This document shows positions 21,624 through 30,510 of a DNA stretch of 64,000 nt, piece by piece (within the stretch, counting starts at the first letter, position 1; each line of letters starts with the position of its first letter). Origin of the DNA: Gimesia algae. GTDB taxonomy: Bacteria; Planctomycetota; Planctomycetia; Planctomycetales; Planctomycetaceae. The stretch is taken from contig NZ_CP036343.1 of assembly GCF_007746795.1 (NCBI RefSeq), positions 6,214,357-6,278,356 on the forward strand. The letters are read 5' to 3'. The translations under genes and the position numbers were made by a program. The notes under the pieces were generated by a model that worked only from the letters and a program-made list of their open reading frames with translations, ran no database searches and was not told the origin of the DNA.

Positions 21624-21881
21624 ATGAACTCGATCCAAAATGATGTACGAAACTTTGTCGCAGAAAATTTCCTGTTCGGCGAAGACCCTGCTTCACTTCA
21701 CAATGATGACTCGTTCCTGGAAACCGGCATCATCGACTCTACAGGCGTTCTGGAACTGGTGGCTTTCATTGAAGATCACTACGACGTCGCAGTAGATGAT
21801 GACGAACTGGTTCCGGAAAACCTGGACTCCATTGATCGACTGATTACCTTTATTGAATCCAAACTCAAAGAATTAGCTTAA
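21624..21881 (+). CDS. Acyl/peptidyl carrier protein
   Basis: An 85-residue acidic helical protein with the phosphopantetheine attachment Ser39 in the motif TGIIDSTGVLEL. The usual carrier-protein consensus is DSL, and here it is DST. The rest (FLETGI, then FIEDHYDVAVDDDELVPEN and a last helix LITFIESKL) fits the four-helix carrier fold. It lies 51 bases after asnB and 25 bases before the AMP-forming ligase, so the ligase probably loads an acyl or aminoacyl group onto it. It is not the housekeeping AcpP by context. Confidence 0.85.
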   Translation: MNSIQNDVRNFVAENFLFGEDPASLHNDDSFLETGIIDSTGVLELVAFIEDHYDVAVDDDELVPENLDSIDRLITFIESKLKELA

Positions 21882-21906
21882 ATCTTAAATACTGAGGAGC
21901 AGACCT

Positions 21907-23463
21907 TTGTTGCTGCAATCATTTTTAGAAAACAGTGCGCGCGAGTATCCGGACAAGGTGGCTTTGATCATTGATCAACAGCGCTATACCTATCAGGAAC
22001 TTGAGCTGCAAAGTAATCGTCTGGCACAGGCACTGCTCCAGCGGGGACTGCAGCGGGGTGATCGTGTTGCCATCCATCTGGATAATTCACTGGAAGCAAC
22101 CGTCGCGATCTTTGCGGTCTTGAAAGCGGGTGGCGTCTTTGTCATGGTCAACCCCACCACAAAGATTGATAAACTGACCTATGTCTTGAATAACTGCAGA
22201 GCCACGGCGCTGATCATTCCGGACAAAAAACAGAATCTGATACTGGAACACGCGGCCCTGCTGCCTCATTTGAAAACCGTCATTGCAACCGGTTCAAAAT
22301 GCGATCAGCCGGAAAGTACGGAATGGCAACTTCTGCGATTTGAATCATGGGATCAGTTGCAGAGCGAATATGCAAGCCAGCTCACACCGCCGACAATTAA
22401 AACCATCAGCATCGATCTGGCTGCCCTGGTCTACACATCAGGCTCGACTGGAAATCCCAAAGGAGTCATGCTCACTCACTTAAACATGACCTCGGCTGCC
22501 CGCTCGATCACCACCTATCTGATGAATGAGCCATCCGACATTATTTTAAATGTCCTGCCGCTCTCATTCGATTACGGCCTGTACCAGTTACTGATGGCTT
22601 TCCGGGTGGGAGCGACTCTGGTTCTCGAAAAATCATTCACGTATCCCCATGCAGTGTTGCAGAAAATTATCGACGAACAGGTCACTGGTTTTCCACTGGT
22701 GCCGACCATGTCAGCGATTCTACTCAAGATGGATCTCTCGAAGTACGATTTTTCCAAACTGCGTTACATTACTAACACGGGAGCCGCCTTACCCACAGAA
22801 CACATTCTCACTTTCCGCAAACGTCTGCCACACGTTCAGATTTTCTCGATGTATGGCCTGACGGAATGCAAACGCGTTTCCTATCTCCCCCTGAATCAGG
22901 TAGATATCAGAACCGGATCAGTCGGAATCGCCATGCCTGACTCAGAAGTCTTTATTGTCGATGACGCAGGGCACCTCCTGCCTGCTGAACAGACTGGCGA
23001 ACTGGTTGTTCGGGGCGCCAACGTCATGCTCGGGTACTGGGAAGCACCGGAACTCACAGCGGAACGATTAAAACCAGGTGAACTGCCAGGTGAAATGTAT
23101 CTCTATACCGGCGACTTGTTCCGTATGGACACGGAAGGTTACCTGTACTTTGTCGGTCGACGTGATGACATTATTAAAAGCCGGGGCGAGAAAGTCAGCC
23201 CCAAAGAAGTCGAAAATGTTCTGTTCGCACATCCGGCGATTTCCGAAGTGGCCATCGTGGGTGATCCCGACCCGATACTCGGTCAGTCCATTCGTGCCGT
23301 CGTAACAGTGATGCCTGAACAGGAACTGACAGAAAAAGAAGTACTCGCTTACTGTCGCAAACACCTTGAGGATTTCATGGTACCCCAGAAGGTCGAATTC
23401 CGGGACGAACTGCCAAAATCCCCCAATGGGAAAATTGATAAGAAACAGCTGGTTCTTTCCTGA
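21907..23463 (+). CDS. AMP-forming acyl-CoA/acyl-ACP ligase (ANL superfamily)
   Basis: A 518-residue adenylate-forming enzyme. It has the P-loop YTSGSTGNPKG (176-186), the YGLTE-type A5 motif (MYGLTECKR), the hinge region (YLYTGDLFRMDTEGYLYFVGR, then SRGEKVSPKEVE) and the C-terminal catalytic lysine in SPNGKIDKKQL. It activates a carboxylate with ATP and passes it to CoA or a carrier, probably the adjacent ACP. The start is TTG at 21907 with GAGGAG seven bases upstream, which decides it. It resembles the acyl-CoA ligases that accompany exosortase/exopolysaccharide loci, which also carry asparagine-synthase-like genes. No exosortase is seen here. Confidence 0.85.
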   Translation: MLLQSFLENSAREYPDKVALIIDQQRYTYQELELQSNRLAQALLQRGLQRGDRVAIHLDNSLEATVAIFAVLKAGGVFVMVNPTTKIDKLTYVLNNCRATALIIPDKKQNLILEHAALLPHLKTVIATGSKCDQPESTEWQLLRFESWDQLQSEYASQLTPPTIKTISIDLAALVYTSGSTGNPKGVMLTHLNMTSAARSITTYLMNEPSDIILNVLPLSFDYGLYQLLMAFRVGATLVLEKSFTYPHAVLQKIIDEQVTGFPLVPTMSAILLKMDLSKYDFSKLRYITNTGAALPTEHILTFRKRLPHVQIFSMYGLTECKRVSYLPLNQVDIRTGSVGIAMPDSEVFIVDDAGHLLPAEQTGELVVRGANVMLGYWEAPELTAERLKPGELPGEMYLYTGDLFRMDTEGYLYFVGRRDDIIKSRGEKVSPKEVENVLFAHPAISEVAIVGDPDPILGQSIRAVVTVMPEQELTEKEVLAYCRKHLEDFMVPQKVEFRDELPKSPNGKIDKKQLVLS

Positions 23464-23539
23464 AACAGACCTCCAAGCCAACACGAAAACTCAGATTCGC
23501 TCTTACGCGATCAGCACAACTCATGAGGATGAAACGACA

Positions 23540-24523
23540 ATGATTATACAAACCAGAACCTTCAAACCCGAACTACTGAACCTTGACTACGCAGCGGAAA
23601 CAGATCGTATTGTCAGCTGGATGCAGGAAACGGTTCGTAAAACCATGCGAAAAAAGGGGGCTGTCCTGGGGCTCTCCGGAGGCATCGACAGCAGTGTCGT
23701 GACAGCGCTCTGCGTGCGGGCTTTCGGTGCAGATCGGGTGCTGGGAATCATGATGCCCGAACACGATACCAAGGACGAAAGTTTAACCTATGGTCAGTTA
23801 CTGGCAGATCATTTCAATGTAGAAGCCATCGTGGAGAACATCTCTCCCATGCTGCAGGGCGCCGGCTGTTATGAACGCCGCGACGTCGCCATTAAACAGG
23901 TAATCCCGGAATACGAACCACACTGGAAATCCAAAATCGTTCTGCCCAACCTGCTCAAGGAAGGTGGATACCGGGTCTTTTCGGTTGTCGTTCAGACACC
24001 CGAAGGAGAATTCATCAAGAAACGTCTGCCCCTCTCTGCCTACCAGACGATTGTCGCTGCGACAAACTTTAAACAGCGCTGTCGCAAGATGATGGAATAT
24101 TATCACGCCGACCGTTTAAACTACGCCGTTCCCGGCACTCCCAATCGTCTCGAATATGATCAGGGCTTCTTCGTCAAAAACGGCGATGGCGCAGCTGATC
24201 TGAAACCAATCGCCCATCTATATAAAACTCAGGTATACCAACTCGCCGAGTATCTTGAAGTACCGGAAGTGATTCGGATGCGTCCGCCGACAACAGACAC
24301 CTACTCTCTGGAACAGTCCCAGGAAGAGTTTTTCTTCGCTGTTTCCTACGACAAACTCGACTGCTGCCTGTACGGCCTGAATCACGGTTATACCGCAGAA
24401 GAAGTTGCCGCGGGCACTGGTCTGCCAGCCGAACAGGTTGCCCTGGTTTATGGCGACATCGAATCTAAACGCAAAGCAGGCCACTACCTGCATCTGCCGC
24501 CACAGCTGATTGAATCCATCTGA
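23540..24523 (+). CDS. NAD synthase-like N-type ATP pyrophosphatase
   Basis: A 327-residue protein of the ammonia-type NAD synthase family. It has the pyrophosphate loop LGLSGGIDSSVV (Ser-Gly-Gly at 46-48), PEHDTKDESL, and KNGDGAADLKPIAHLYKTQV, which matches the NadE signature. It lacks an N-terminal nitrilase domain, so it uses free ammonia or a partner's ammonia. The frame is open upstream to 23366, but that part overlaps the ligase gene in another frame. ATG 23540 with GAGGA ten bases upstream is preferred. It is longer than typical NadE, with an insertion around residues 110-190 (GYRVFSVVVQTPEGEF and following). Sitting between a ligase and a polysaccharide deacetylase, it may be a dedicated amide-forming enzyme rather than the cell's NadE. 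Confidence 0.8.
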   Translation: MIIQTRTFKPELLNLDYAAETDRIVSWMQETVRKTMRKKGAVLGLSGGIDSSVVTALCVRAFGADRVLGIMMPEHDTKDESLTYGQLLADHFNVEAIVENISPMLQGAGCYERRDVAIKQVIPEYEPHWKSKIVLPNLLKEGGYRVFSVVVQTPEGEFIKKRLPLSAYQTIVAATNFKQRCRKMMEYYHADRLNYAVPGTPNRLEYDQGFFVKNGDGAADLKPIAHLYKTQVYQLAEYLEVPEVIRMRPPTTDTYSLEQSQEEFFFAVSYDKLDCCLYGLNHGYTAEEVAAGTGLPAEQVALVYGDIESKRKAGHYLHLPPQLIESI

Positions 24524-24585
24524 GATACATTTGAAAAATGAATGTGTATCGCCAGATTAGAAATCACCTGAAAGGAACCTGCTCC

Positions 24586-25599
24586 GTGAGTAAAAAAGAA
24601 CTGCTGGCCAAAGCGCTCGACTGGACCGGAATGAATCTGCTTGCCCGCAATGCCTCCGTCTGGAATGGTCTGTTGGTGTTAAATTATCACCGCGTTGGTG
24701 ATATAAACAATTCCGTGTTTGACCATGACCTATGGAGTGCGTCCGCAGCAGATTTTGAAAAGCAGATTCGATTTCTCAGTCTAAATTTCGATATGATCCG
24801 CATCCGTGATCTGGATCATATCTGGAATCAGCCACGGGGACGGTATGTTCTCGTTACGTTCGACGATGGTTACCTTGATAATTATGAATGGGCGTTTCCC
24901 ATTATTAAATCGTACAACGCCCCCGCGACGTTTTTCCTGACAACCGGTTTTCTCGATGACAGAAAAGTGGCCTGGTGGGATGAAATTGCCTGGATGGTCC
25001 GCAGCGCAACTCGGCAGCGGATTCAGTCCAACGTGTTGACTGGCAACTGCCTGTCGCTACATCCGGATGACTGTGAGCAATCGATTAAAGTCCTGTTGAG
25101 TACTTTTAAAAAACTGAGCGGAGATCAGACAGACAACTTTCTGAACTTTCTGTCCGAAGCAACCGGCGCAGGTCGCTGCCCGCAGGAGATCGCAGATCAC
25201 GTCTGGATGACCTGGGATATGATCCGCGAAATGAACGAAGCCGGCATGGACATCGGAGGCCACACCGTCACTCATCCCATTCTGTCCCGGCACTCTCCCG
25301 AGATACAACAGTTTGAAATCGAACACTGTAAACAACGGATTGAAACAGAAATCGGACAGGAAATCACCAGCTTCAGCTACCCGGTCGGCGGTAAAGACTG
25401 CTTTAACCAGCACACCCGGGACTGTCTGGTTCAAGCCGGATTCCGCTGGGGTTTCAGCTACTACGGCGGCTTTGCACCACTCGGAAAACCCGATCAGTGG
25501 GACCTTCCCCGAATTGCAGTGGAATCCGAAGAGCCGGCATCTCTATTTCGTGCTTCGGTTTCGATTCCGCAGGTCTTTAGCAGTAAAAAGTGTACATAA
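24586..25599 (+). CDS. Polysaccharide deacetylase family protein
   Basis: A carbohydrate-esterase-4 (NodB) type protein of 337 residues from GTG 24586. That start has AAAGGA nine bases upstream. An ATG at 24538 extends the frame by 16 codons but has no ribosome-binding site. Motifs are the opening LVLNYHRVG, the metal-binding TFDDGYLDNY and GGHTVTHPILSRH with the HxxxH pair, then FSYPVGGKDCF. The aspartates and histidines needed for zinc binding are present. The enzyme removes acetyl groups from a cell-surface glycan. It is the last gene of the five-gene run and links that locus to polysaccharide or glycolipid synthesis. There is no signal peptide, so it may act before export. Confidence 0.82.
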   Translation: MSKKELLAKALDWTGMNLLARNASVWNGLLVLNYHRVGDINNSVFDHDLWSASAADFEKQIRFLSLNFDMIRIRDLDHIWNQPRGRYVLVTFDDGYLDNYEWAFPIIKSYNAPATFFLTTGFLDDRKVAWWDEIAWMVRSATRQRIQSNVLTGNCLSLHPDDCEQSIKVLLSTFKKLSGDQTDNFLNFLSEATGAGRCPQEIADHVWMTWDMIREMNEAGMDIGGHTVTHPILSRHSPEIQQFEIEHCKQRIETEIGQEITSFSYPVGGKDCFNQHTRDCLVQAGFRWGFSYYGGFAPLGKPDQWDLPRIAVESEEPASLFRASVSIPQVFSSKKCT

Positions 25600-25697
25600 G
25601 AACCCACTCCATACCAGTATTCCAGCGTACCTCGATCCATTTCCTCATTCTGTTAGCTGATATTTTCTGAGTTTTTCCGATCCTGCTGCCCAGTTGG

Positions 25698-25726
25698 TTG
25701 ACGATTCTTATCGAATTTGCGATAAC
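25698..25726 (+). promoter_or_regulatory. Probable rpsD promoter
   Basis: TTGACG (25698-25703) and GATAAC (25721-25726) separated by exactly 17 bases. It predicts a transcript start near 25733 and thus a leader of about 200 bases before rpsD. Confidence 0.5.
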
Positions 25727-25796
25727 AGCGGACCGCTTTAAAGGTTGTGTTACGCGCTGTTAAGCTATGTAACTCAAGACCCTGACTGCTCAAACT

Positions 25797-25903
25797 GGTC
25801 TGATCCTCTTGGCATTTGATTGTAAACTATTATGTAAAAATAGTTTACTTCGATCAGACCTTAAGTATATTTCTTTGCCGTTCAACAAGTTAAGTGTTCG
25901 GCA
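25797..25903 (+). promoter_or_regulatory. Structured 5' leader of rpsD, candidate S4 autoregulatory element
   Basis: Two nested perfect inverted repeats lie here. The outer one is GGTCTGATC (25797-25805) with GATCAGACC (25852-25860). The inner one is GTAAACTATT (25822-25831) with AATAGTTTAC (25839-25848). A second hairpin follows at 25876-25903 (TGCCG/CGGCA closing AACA/TGTT with a three-base bulge), ending 29 bases before the ATG. The stem lacks a T-run after it, so it is not a normal terminator of the preceding gene. S4 is known to repress its own mRNA in other bacteria. That this leader is the target is inference. Confidence 0.45.
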
Positions 25904-25932
25904 GCTTGTGATTAATCTGGGAGAAACTCTGA

Positions 25933-26538
25933 ATGGGTCGTTACACAGGACCAAAAGGACGGGTTAACCGTCGTCTGGGAGCTTTGGTTTTTGAAGACGC
26001 AGGTGCAACACGTGCATTGGACCAGCGGAACCTTCCCCCTGGAATGTCACAGCGCCGCCGCAAAGCATCTAACTTCGGTCTGGCTTTGATTGAAAAGCAG
26101 AAGATCAAATTCTACTACGGTCTCCGTGAACGTCAGCTGCGTCGCTACTTCGACAAAGCGCGTCGCATCAAAGGGAACACCGGGGAAGCCCTGCTGGTTC
26201 TCTGCGAACGCCGTCTTGATAACGTTGTCTGCCGGGCTGGCTTTGCCCAGACTCGTCCACAGGCCCGTCAGGGAATCGTACACGCTCACTTCCAGCTGAA
26301 CGGTCAGACTGTCAACAAACCATCCATCTGGGTCAAACCCGGCGATGTCATCACCGTTCGTAACCGTCCTAATCTCAAAAAGCTCTACGCAGAGCAGGTT
26401 GAATCAGGTCGTCCCGGATGTGCATGGCTCACACTTGAGAAAAAAGAACTGGCAGCCACTGTTGTCACTGCTCCTACCATGGAAGATGTCAGCCTCCCCG
26501 TTGACGTCGGTCAGGTTGTGGCTCTGATCTCACGCTAA
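25933..26538 (+). CDS. rpsD: 30S ribosomal protein S4
   Basis: A 201-residue S4 protein, a primary 16S rRNA-binding protein of the small subunit. The N-terminus MGRYTGPKGRVNRRLG lacks the four-cysteine zinc site, so this is the zinc-free type. The S4 RNA-binding domain is clear (CERRLDNVVCRAGFAQTRPQ through VNKPSIWVKPGDVITVR, about 90-145). GGGAGAAACTCTGA precedes the ATG. The gene stands alone here, away from the alpha operon, with its own promoter, long leader and terminator. Confidence 0.97.
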   Translation: MGRYTGPKGRVNRRLGALVFEDAGATRALDQRNLPPGMSQRRRKASNFGLALIEKQKIKFYYGLRERQLRRYFDKARRIKGNTGEALLVLCERRLDNVVCRAGFAQTRPQARQGIVHAHFQLNGQTVNKPSIWVKPGDVITVRNRPNLKKLYAEQVESGRPGCAWLTLEKKELAATVVTAPTMEDVSLPVDVGQVVALISR

Positions 26539-26560
26539 CTGTTACCAGCAAATCAATACA

Positions 26561-26599
26561 ACACTCCGAAAAACTATCTGGTTTTTCGGAGTGTTTTTT
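26561..26599 (+). terminator. Rho-independent terminator of rpsD
   Basis: A perfect 14-base-pair stem (ACACTCCGAAAAAC at 26561-26574 with its complement at 26581-26594), a six-base loop and a T5 tract, 22 bases after the stop. Confidence 0.92.
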
Positions 26600-26755
26600 A
26601 TTTACATTCATTAATAACTACCCCGCTAGGGTGAGAATTATTTACTGAATCGTTATTGTAATAAACGGAATTCGGACAACCTGTCTGGATACAAAAAGCA
26701 GTAACCACTGTGGCTACTGAAACCGCGATCGATCTTGATACATAGAGGCATAACT

Positions 26756-27370
26756 ATGGCGACGGAACGTAGAAAAGCCGTCCTGCTGTTTGGTGCTCCC
26801 GGCGTTGGTAAAGGAACCCAGGGACGAATCCTTGGCCAGATTCCCGGATTCTTTCACCTTTCCAGTGGCGATGTTTTCCGCTCGATCGATATCGAATCGC
26901 CTGAAGGTCAGGAAATTTACAAATACAGCTCTCGCGGCGAACTCGTTCCCGATGACCTCAGTATTCGTATCTGGAAGCAGGGCCTCGATGCCCGCGCCAC
27001 CCTTTCGATGTATAAACCACGCAAAGACATTCTCATCCTTGACGGAATTCCCCGGAATATCCAGCAGGCCAACATCCTCGAACAGCACATTGATGTTCTG
27101 AAAGTTCTGCACCTGACCTGTAGTGATGAAGAAGAGATGATACACCGTATCCGCCATCGCGCGATCCGCGAAAACCGCGCCGACGATGCAAACGAAACCG
27201 TCATTCGTCGCCGCTTTGAAATCTACCGCGAAGAATCGGCGCTCGTTCTCAGCTGTTATCCTGAAGAAATCGTCGCCCACATCGACGCTATCGGCTCACC
27301 AGCCGGAGTGTTACTCGCCTGCCTGGAACAGCTCGTTCCCGTGCAGGATGCCCACTTCCGCGGCGAGTAA
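26756..27370 (+). CDS. adk: Adenylate kinase (short form)
   Basis: A 204-residue nucleoside monophosphate kinase. It has the P-loop [10 protein letters not shown], then the NMP-binding motif HLSSGDVFR, and DGIPRN, the equivalent of the DGFPR signature. It lacks the long zinc-type LID: the segment from [17 protein letters not shown] is short. It interconverts ATP, AMP and ADP. The frame is open from TTG 26735, but ATG 26756 with AGAGG seven bases upstream is the better start. Guanylate-kinase-like or other NMP kinase specificity cannot be fully ruled out by eye. Confidence 0.85.
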   Translation: MATERRKAVLLFGAPGVGKGTQGRILGQIPGFFHLSSGDVFRSIDIESPEGQEIYKYSSRGELVPDDLSIRIWKQGLDARATLSMYKPRKDILILDGIPRNIQQANILEQHIDVLKVLHLTCSDEEEMIHRIRHRAIRENRADDANETVIRRRFEIYREESALVLSCYPEEIVAHIDAIGSPAGVLLACLEQLVPVQDAHFRGE

Positions 27371-27459
27371 TCTCCACAAGCATTGAAAATGAGTTCTCCT
27401 TTCCGGTAAGCTGGTTGCAAACATGTCACAACCCGATTGCTCTCCGGAAAGGTAATTTC

Positions 27460-28935
27460 ATGGCTGATACTGAAACACGATGTTCCTTGCAGCGCGTTAA
27501 AAAACGGTTCCCTGGTATCAGCTTTCTTGTGATCTGCCTGGCATTCCTGTCACTGCTGTCAAACGTGGCAGACGCCCGACCGGCCCGTCAGCATCCCAAC
27601 TTCGTCATCATCTTCACCGACGATCAAGGCTACCAGGATGTCGGCGTCTTCGGCTCACCCAATATCAAAACACCCAACCTCGACCAGATGGCAAAAGAAG
27701 GCGTCCGCTTCACCGACTTCTATGCAGCGCAGGCCGTCTGTTCTGCTTCGCGTGTCGCGCTGCTCACCGGCTGCTATCCCAATCGTGTTGGTATCCGCGG
27801 TGCACTCGGCCCCCAATCCAAAATCGGCATCAACGCTGAAGAAACCACCATCGCCGAAGTCGTCAAACCCCAGGGTTACGCCACCGCCATCTACGGTAAA
27901 TGGCATCTGGGACACCTCCCCGAATTCCTTCCCACCCGACATGGCTTCGATGAATACTTCGGTCTCCCCTACTCCAACGATATGTGGCCCTACCACCCCA
28001 CTGCAGGCAAACGCTTCCCCGATCTCCCGCTGATTGAAAACGAAACCGTCATCAACCCCAAAGTCACCGGCAAAGAACAGGCCCAGCTCACTACCTGGTA
28101 CACCGAGCGTGCGGTCTCCTTCATCAATAAAAACCATGACAAACCTTTCTTCCTGTATGTGCCACACTCGATGCCACACGTCCCCCTGTTTGTCAGCGAT
28201 AAATTCAAAGGTAAATCCGAACAGGGGCTTTACGGCGATGTCATTATGGAAATCGACTGGTCGGTCGGCCAGATTCGACAGGCGCTGAAAGAGAACGGCA
28301 TCGAAGAAAATACACTGGTGATCTTCACCTCCGATAACGGCCCCTGGCTCTCCTACGGCGATCACGCCGGCTCCGCACTCCCGCTGCGTGAAGGCAAAGG
28401 AACCGCTTGGGATGGCGGACAACGCGAACCCTGTATCATGGCCTGGCCCGGTCAGATTCCAGCGGGCTCCGTCTGTCACCAGATGGCAATGACCATCGAC
28501 ATTCTCCCCACTGTCGCGTATCTGTCCGGCGGAAAAGTTCCGTCGGATCGGATCATCGATGGCAAAAATATCTGGCCGCTGATGAGTGGCGAACAGGGAG
28601 CCCAATCCCCCCACGATGTCCTCTACTTCTACTGGGGCGACCATCTTAACGCCGTCCGCAGTGGAAAATGGAAACTGCATTTCCCCCATCCTTATCGCAG
28701 CCTGAAAGACAAACCCGGTTCAGGCGGTACACCCGGCCCCTACATTCAGAAGAAAACCGGCCTCGCCCTCTATAACCTGGAAGATGACGTCAGTGAAAGT
28801 AAAAACGTCGCCAACCAGCATCCCGATGTCGTCAAACGCCTGACCGCGCTGGGTGAACAAGCCCGCGAAGACCTCGGCGATACCGGCACCAAACGCAAAG
28901 GCAAAAACAACCGCCAACCCGGCCGTGTGGATTGA
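27460..28935 (+). CDS. Secreted sulfatase (formylglycine type)
   Basis: A 491-residue arylsulfatase-family protein. A basic N-terminus and hydrophobic segment (about residues 18-39, ending VADA) form a signal peptide. The mature part begins at [16 protein letters not shown] with the calcium-binding Asp54 and Asp55. The modification site is C94-S-A-S-R98, the Cys-type formylglycine motif, followed by [18 protein letters not shown] and [11 protein letters not shown] 27460 is chosen because GGAAAGG lies seven bases upstream. The frame also opens at 27415. Such enzymes desulfate marine polysaccharides and are abundant in planctomycetes. No formylglycine-generating enzyme is encoded nearby. Confidence 0.92.
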   Translation: MADTETRCSLQRVKKRFPGISFLVICLAFLSLLSNVADARPARQHPNFVIIFTDDQGYQDVGVFGSPNIKTPNLDQMAKEGVRFTDFYAAQAVCSASRVALLTGCYPNRVGIRGALGPQSKIGINAEETTIAEVVKPQGYATAIYGKWHLGHLPEFLPTRHGFDEYFGLPYSNDMWPYHPTAGKRFPDLPLIENETVINPKVTGKEQAQLTTWYTERAVSFINKNHDKPFFLYVPHSMPHVPLFVSDKFKGKSEQGLYGDVIMEIDWSVGQIRQALKENGIEENTLVIFTSDNGPWLSYGDHAGSALPLREGKGTAWDGGQREPCIMAWPGQIPAGSVCHQMAMTIDILPTVAYLSGGKVPSDRIIDGKNIWPLMSGEQGAQSPHDVLYFYWGDHLNAVRSGKWKLHFPHPYRSLKDKPGSGGTPGPYIQKKTGLALYNLEDDVSESKNVANQHPDVVKRLTALGEQAREDLGDTGTKRKGKNNRQPGRVD

Positions 28936-28962
28936 AACCCTGTCACAGCCATCGCTGCTGAC

Positions 28963-30003
28963 TTACTTCGCGAGAAGCTTTGCCTTCCTCTGCTCAAGCT
29001 GTTTCCTTTCCTGCTGTAACTGGTTCCGTTTCTCGTTGATTGAAATCTCTCTGGGAAGTTCGATAAACAGAATCTGTGTCCCCTCGATCGTGATCTGGCC
29101 CGGCTCAATCCCGGCTGCAGCGTTAGGGAAATACTTCTCCAGTGTCGCGATGGGAACCGTGGGCTGGCCTTCGTGTGTCGCAATGTAAAGGATGTGCCCC
29201 TTCGCCAGCGGCAGATAGGTGTCGTAGCCGGTATTGAACGATTTGGCTACAGTCAACCCCTTTTGTTGAGCCAGCTGCGTTAGTTTCTGATAGTAAGGGG
29301 AATTCCCGATCACAAAACAGGTTTTCCCCAGCACGACTGAGGCAACAGTATCAACGGGCAGCAGCCTCGGATCCAGTTTCGAAAAATACGCTTCGGTCTG
29401 TTGTTTCCAGGCCTCCCACTGCAGAGACATAATCATTGTTTTGGGATCATTGCCTTTATGATAGGCGAAGCGATTGCCGGGCAGGATTCGCGTCTCGGGG
29501 GAATAATTCAGATAGACACGTTTTGCTCCCGGATCCAGCAGCACCCATTTTCCGTCGAGATATACTTCCAGAAACACATGCCCCGACCAGGTCTGAAACG
29601 CGTCTCCTCGTTTCAAAGTCCAGATCCAGGGCACATCCATCGTCTTCACCCAGACGGTCGGGATGCCGGCACTTTTCAGCAGAACACCACAGGCAATCGC
29701 ATAATCAGCACAGCCACCATAGCAGCCATCCCCGATCACCGTATCATAGTTGCGCCACTGGTATGCCAGATCAGCCTGATACTTCAAACTGGCATTCATC
29801 CAGTCCAGTACATTGGAAACCGTTTTCTGATCTGTGTCTGCCTTCAAAGTCAGCGCCTGCGCCTTGATCTTTGCCTGATCTCCCAGGCTGGCAGGAGCGG
29901 TCAGATATTTCTCGGGAGTAGCATAATCAATGGCATCAAACACGGGCTCTGCAGCCAGCAGACTCGAGCCAGATAATAGAAAAGGAATCAAAAACCGCCA
30001 CAT
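28963..30003 (-). CDS. Secreted transglutaminase-like cysteine protein
   Basis: A 346-residue protein from ATG 30003, which has AGGAG seven bases upstream. Residues 1-18 form a signal peptide (FLIPFLLSGSSLLAA). The transglutaminase-like core has Cys98 (GCYGGCADYA), His142 (WSGHVFLEVY) and Asp157 (VLLDPGAKR), a complete Cys-His-Asp triad. Members of this superfamily are usually proteases or amidases rather than cross-linkers. The C-terminus is a basic Gln/Lys/Glu-rich coiled tail. It probably acts in the periplasm. It sits 31 bases downstream of a small HEAT-like lipoprotein gene on the same strand, and the two are likely co-transcribed. Confidence 0.75.
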   Translation of the reverse strand: MWRFLIPFLLSGSSLLAAEPVFDAIDYATPEKYLTAPASLGDQAKIKAQALTLKADTDQKTVSNVLDWMNASLKYQADLAYQWRNYDTVIGDGCYGGCADYAIACGVLLKSAGIPTVWVKTMDVPWIWTLKRGDAFQTWSGHVFLEVYLDGKWVLLDPGAKRVYLNYSPETRILPGNRFAYHKGNDPKTMIMSLQWEAWKQQTEAYFSKLDPRLLPVDTVASVVLGKTCFVIGNSPYYQKLTQLAQQKGLTVAKSFNTGYDTYLPLAKGHILYIATHEGQPTVPIATLEKYFPNAAAGIEPGQITIEGTQILFIELPREISINEKRNQLQQERKQLEQRKAKLLAK

Positions 30004-30034
30004 CGAATCTCTCCTGTGAAAGTCATTCCAGGTT

Positions 30035-30430
30035 TCATTTTTGTTTTGCTTCCACAATCCCCAGTGCAATTCGCACACCGGTCTGAACCACCTCATCAGC
30101 ATCCTGATTATTCTTCAACACCACAATTGCCTGTTTTAGATCTTTCGAATAGGGTGGCTTCGCCTCCATAAAAATCCCAGCGAATGCCTGGGTAGTCACG
30201 CGTCTCACTTCCACATTCTTATCATCCAGCAGGGCCGTCAGTTCTTTCACAGCCTGTATCCCTCCTCCCTCGCGGCGTTCCAGTTCAAATACAGACTGCC
30301 AGCGGACATTGGGATCAGAGTCGGTCAACCTGCTTCGTAATTGATCGACCGTCAGCGTGGTATAATCAATTTGTGGAGCAGAATTACAGCCAACGAGCAA
30401 TAACAGGAGAAAGCAGTAACGATACATCAT
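30035..30430 (-). CDS. Small HEAT-repeat-like lipoprotein
   Basis: The frame is open from 30514, but two adjacent ATGs at 30430 and 30427 follow AAGGG and precede a clear lipoprotein signal (YRYCFLLLLLVGCNSAP, lipobox LVGC). This gives about 131 residues. The mature part has HEAT-like helices: LRSRLTDSDPNVRWQSVFEL, then ELTALLDDKNVEVRRVTTQA. It is probably an exported adaptor protein. It is the upstream partner of the transglutaminase-like gene. Confidence 0.6.
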   Translation of the reverse strand: MMYRYCFLLLLLVGCNSAPQIDYTTLTVDQLRSRLTDSDPNVRWQSVFELERREGGGIQAVKELTALLDDKNVEVRRVTTQAFAGIFMEAKPPYSKDLKQAIVVLKNNQDADEVVQTGVRIALGIVEAKQK

Positions 30431-30510
30431 GGCCCTTATATCGAGTGATAGAGTTTCCGATTCTGATTTCAATTCTTGACCTTTCTGAACTGGAACGGTC
30501 TCTCCTGCTT

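Noticed and set aside
25822-25848. Inverted repeat read as terminator of the polysaccharide deacetylase gene
   Set aside because: No T-run follows, it lies over 200 bases after the stop, and a good promoter stands between, so a leader structure of rpsD is more likely.
27655-28689. 344-codon minus-strand frame opposite the sulfatase
   Set aside because: Antisense to a clear sulfatase with all motifs; Gly/Asp/Val composition is a mirror of the real gene.
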